Shown in pieces: positions 63,963 to 64,000 of a stretch of DNA of 64,000 bases. This stretch comes from JAAYAE01 sp963678395 (GTDB lineage: Bacteria > Bacillota > Negativicutes > Acidaminococcales > Acidaminococcaceae): NCBI GenBank assembly GCA_963678395.1, contig OY782827.1, positions 1,054,001 through 1,118,000 on the forward strand, written 5' to 3'. Made by a program: the position numbers and the translations under genes. Below the pieces are notes generated by a model. It was not told the DNA's origin. It saw only the letters and a list, made by a program, of their open reading frames with translations, and did no database searches. Position 1 is the stretch's first letter; each line of letters starts with the position of its first letter.

Positions 63963-64000
63963 TTGGCCACCTATAGCGGCTATTACTAAGATAGTAATAC

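Larger units (their letters stand above)
47330..64000 (-). mobile_element. Siphovirus-type prophage, late region (continues past the right edge)
   Basis: Minus-strand run in virion order: connector/head completion, gp10-like, tail terminator, tail tube, frameshifted chaperones, tape measure, DUF2460, DUF2163, NlpC/P60, tail tip, DUF2793, fibre genes, holin-like genes, endolysin, overlapping spanin-like genes, terminator at 47335-47354. The DUF2460-DUF2163-NlpC/P60-tail tip block matches gene-transfer-agent and alphaproteobacterial siphophage tails. Capsid, packaging, regulation and integrase genes should lie to the right of the window. Several genes are disrupted (see individual entries), so it is probably defective. 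Confidence 0.9.

Noticed and set aside
1..64000. CRISPR array
   Set aside because: No regularly spaced direct repeats with unique spacers were seen; the repeats found are pairs or tandem simple repeats.

Overview
The window reads as a chromosome segment of a diderm Firmicute of the class Negativicutes, perhaps an Acidaminococcaceae member such as Phascolarctobacterium (genus is a guess). The housekeeping genes are clostridial in type (large fused PurL, hfq-miaA, miaB-mutS-mutL), yet there is a signal-peptide-bearing TonB-dependent outer-membrane receptor. Four cobalamin riboswitches and a lower-ligand assembly operon show a cell that makes and imports B12-type cofactors. The DNA is AT-rich.

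Layout. 1-8.5 kb: an M16C protease cut by the window edge, a purL carrying two inactivating lesions, an Eis-like acetyltransferase, a DUF2156 protein with an apparent ATT start, and a zinc-ribbon protein. 8.6-12.8 kb: riboswitch-cobU-cobT-cobS-second CobT homologue-cobC, an operon for the nucleotide loop of cobamides; the paired CobT homologues resemble the ArsAB arrangement of Sporomusa and Veillonella. 12.8-20 kb: acetyltransferase, PduO-type adenosyltransferase, ndk, M42 peptidase, frameshifted htpX, SRPBCC protein, class III aminotransferase, divergent polysaccharide deacetylase, xerD. 20-28 kb: hfq, miaA, a methyltransferase, mutL, mutS, miaB, closely packed. 28-29.5 kb: an exported CbiK-type cobaltochelatase under its own riboswitch.

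29.5-38.2 kb is mosaic. An ISLre2-type insertion sequence abuts a truncated lysR. Divergent from lysR lies an operon of an M28-like hydrolase, an SDR oxidoreductase, a small membrane protein, a sodium:solute symporter and an unknown protein. Then come a decayed gene, an IS21-type remnant, a 128-bp imperfect palindrome and the 3' half of a tRNA-Trp gene followed by its terminator, which looks like an integration scar.

38.5-43 kb is a defence cassette: DUF1643 protein (frameshifted), two small proteins, a C5-cytosine methyltransferase and an HNH endonuclease whose fifth codon is followed by an 11-base G tract, a candidate phase-variation switch. 43-46.5 kb holds a TonB-dependent receptor behind two tandem cobalamin riboswitches.

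46.7-64 kb is the late region of a siphovirus-type prophage, transcribed leftward: connector and tail-completion genes, tail tube, tail chaperones joined by a canonical A AAA AAC -1 frameshift site, tape measure with a lysozyme domain, DUF2460/DUF2163/NlpC-P60/tail-tip proteins, fibres, holin-like genes, endolysin and a pair of almost fully overlapping membrane/coiled-coil genes where spanins are expected. At least six of these genes carry small disabling changes, so the prophage appears to be decaying, unless the consensus sequence is poor. Single-base lesions also occur in purL, htpX, the transposase and DUF1643. The tRNA-Trp scar, the defence genes, the TonB locus and the prophage could all belong to one integrated element extending past the right edge; this is inference.
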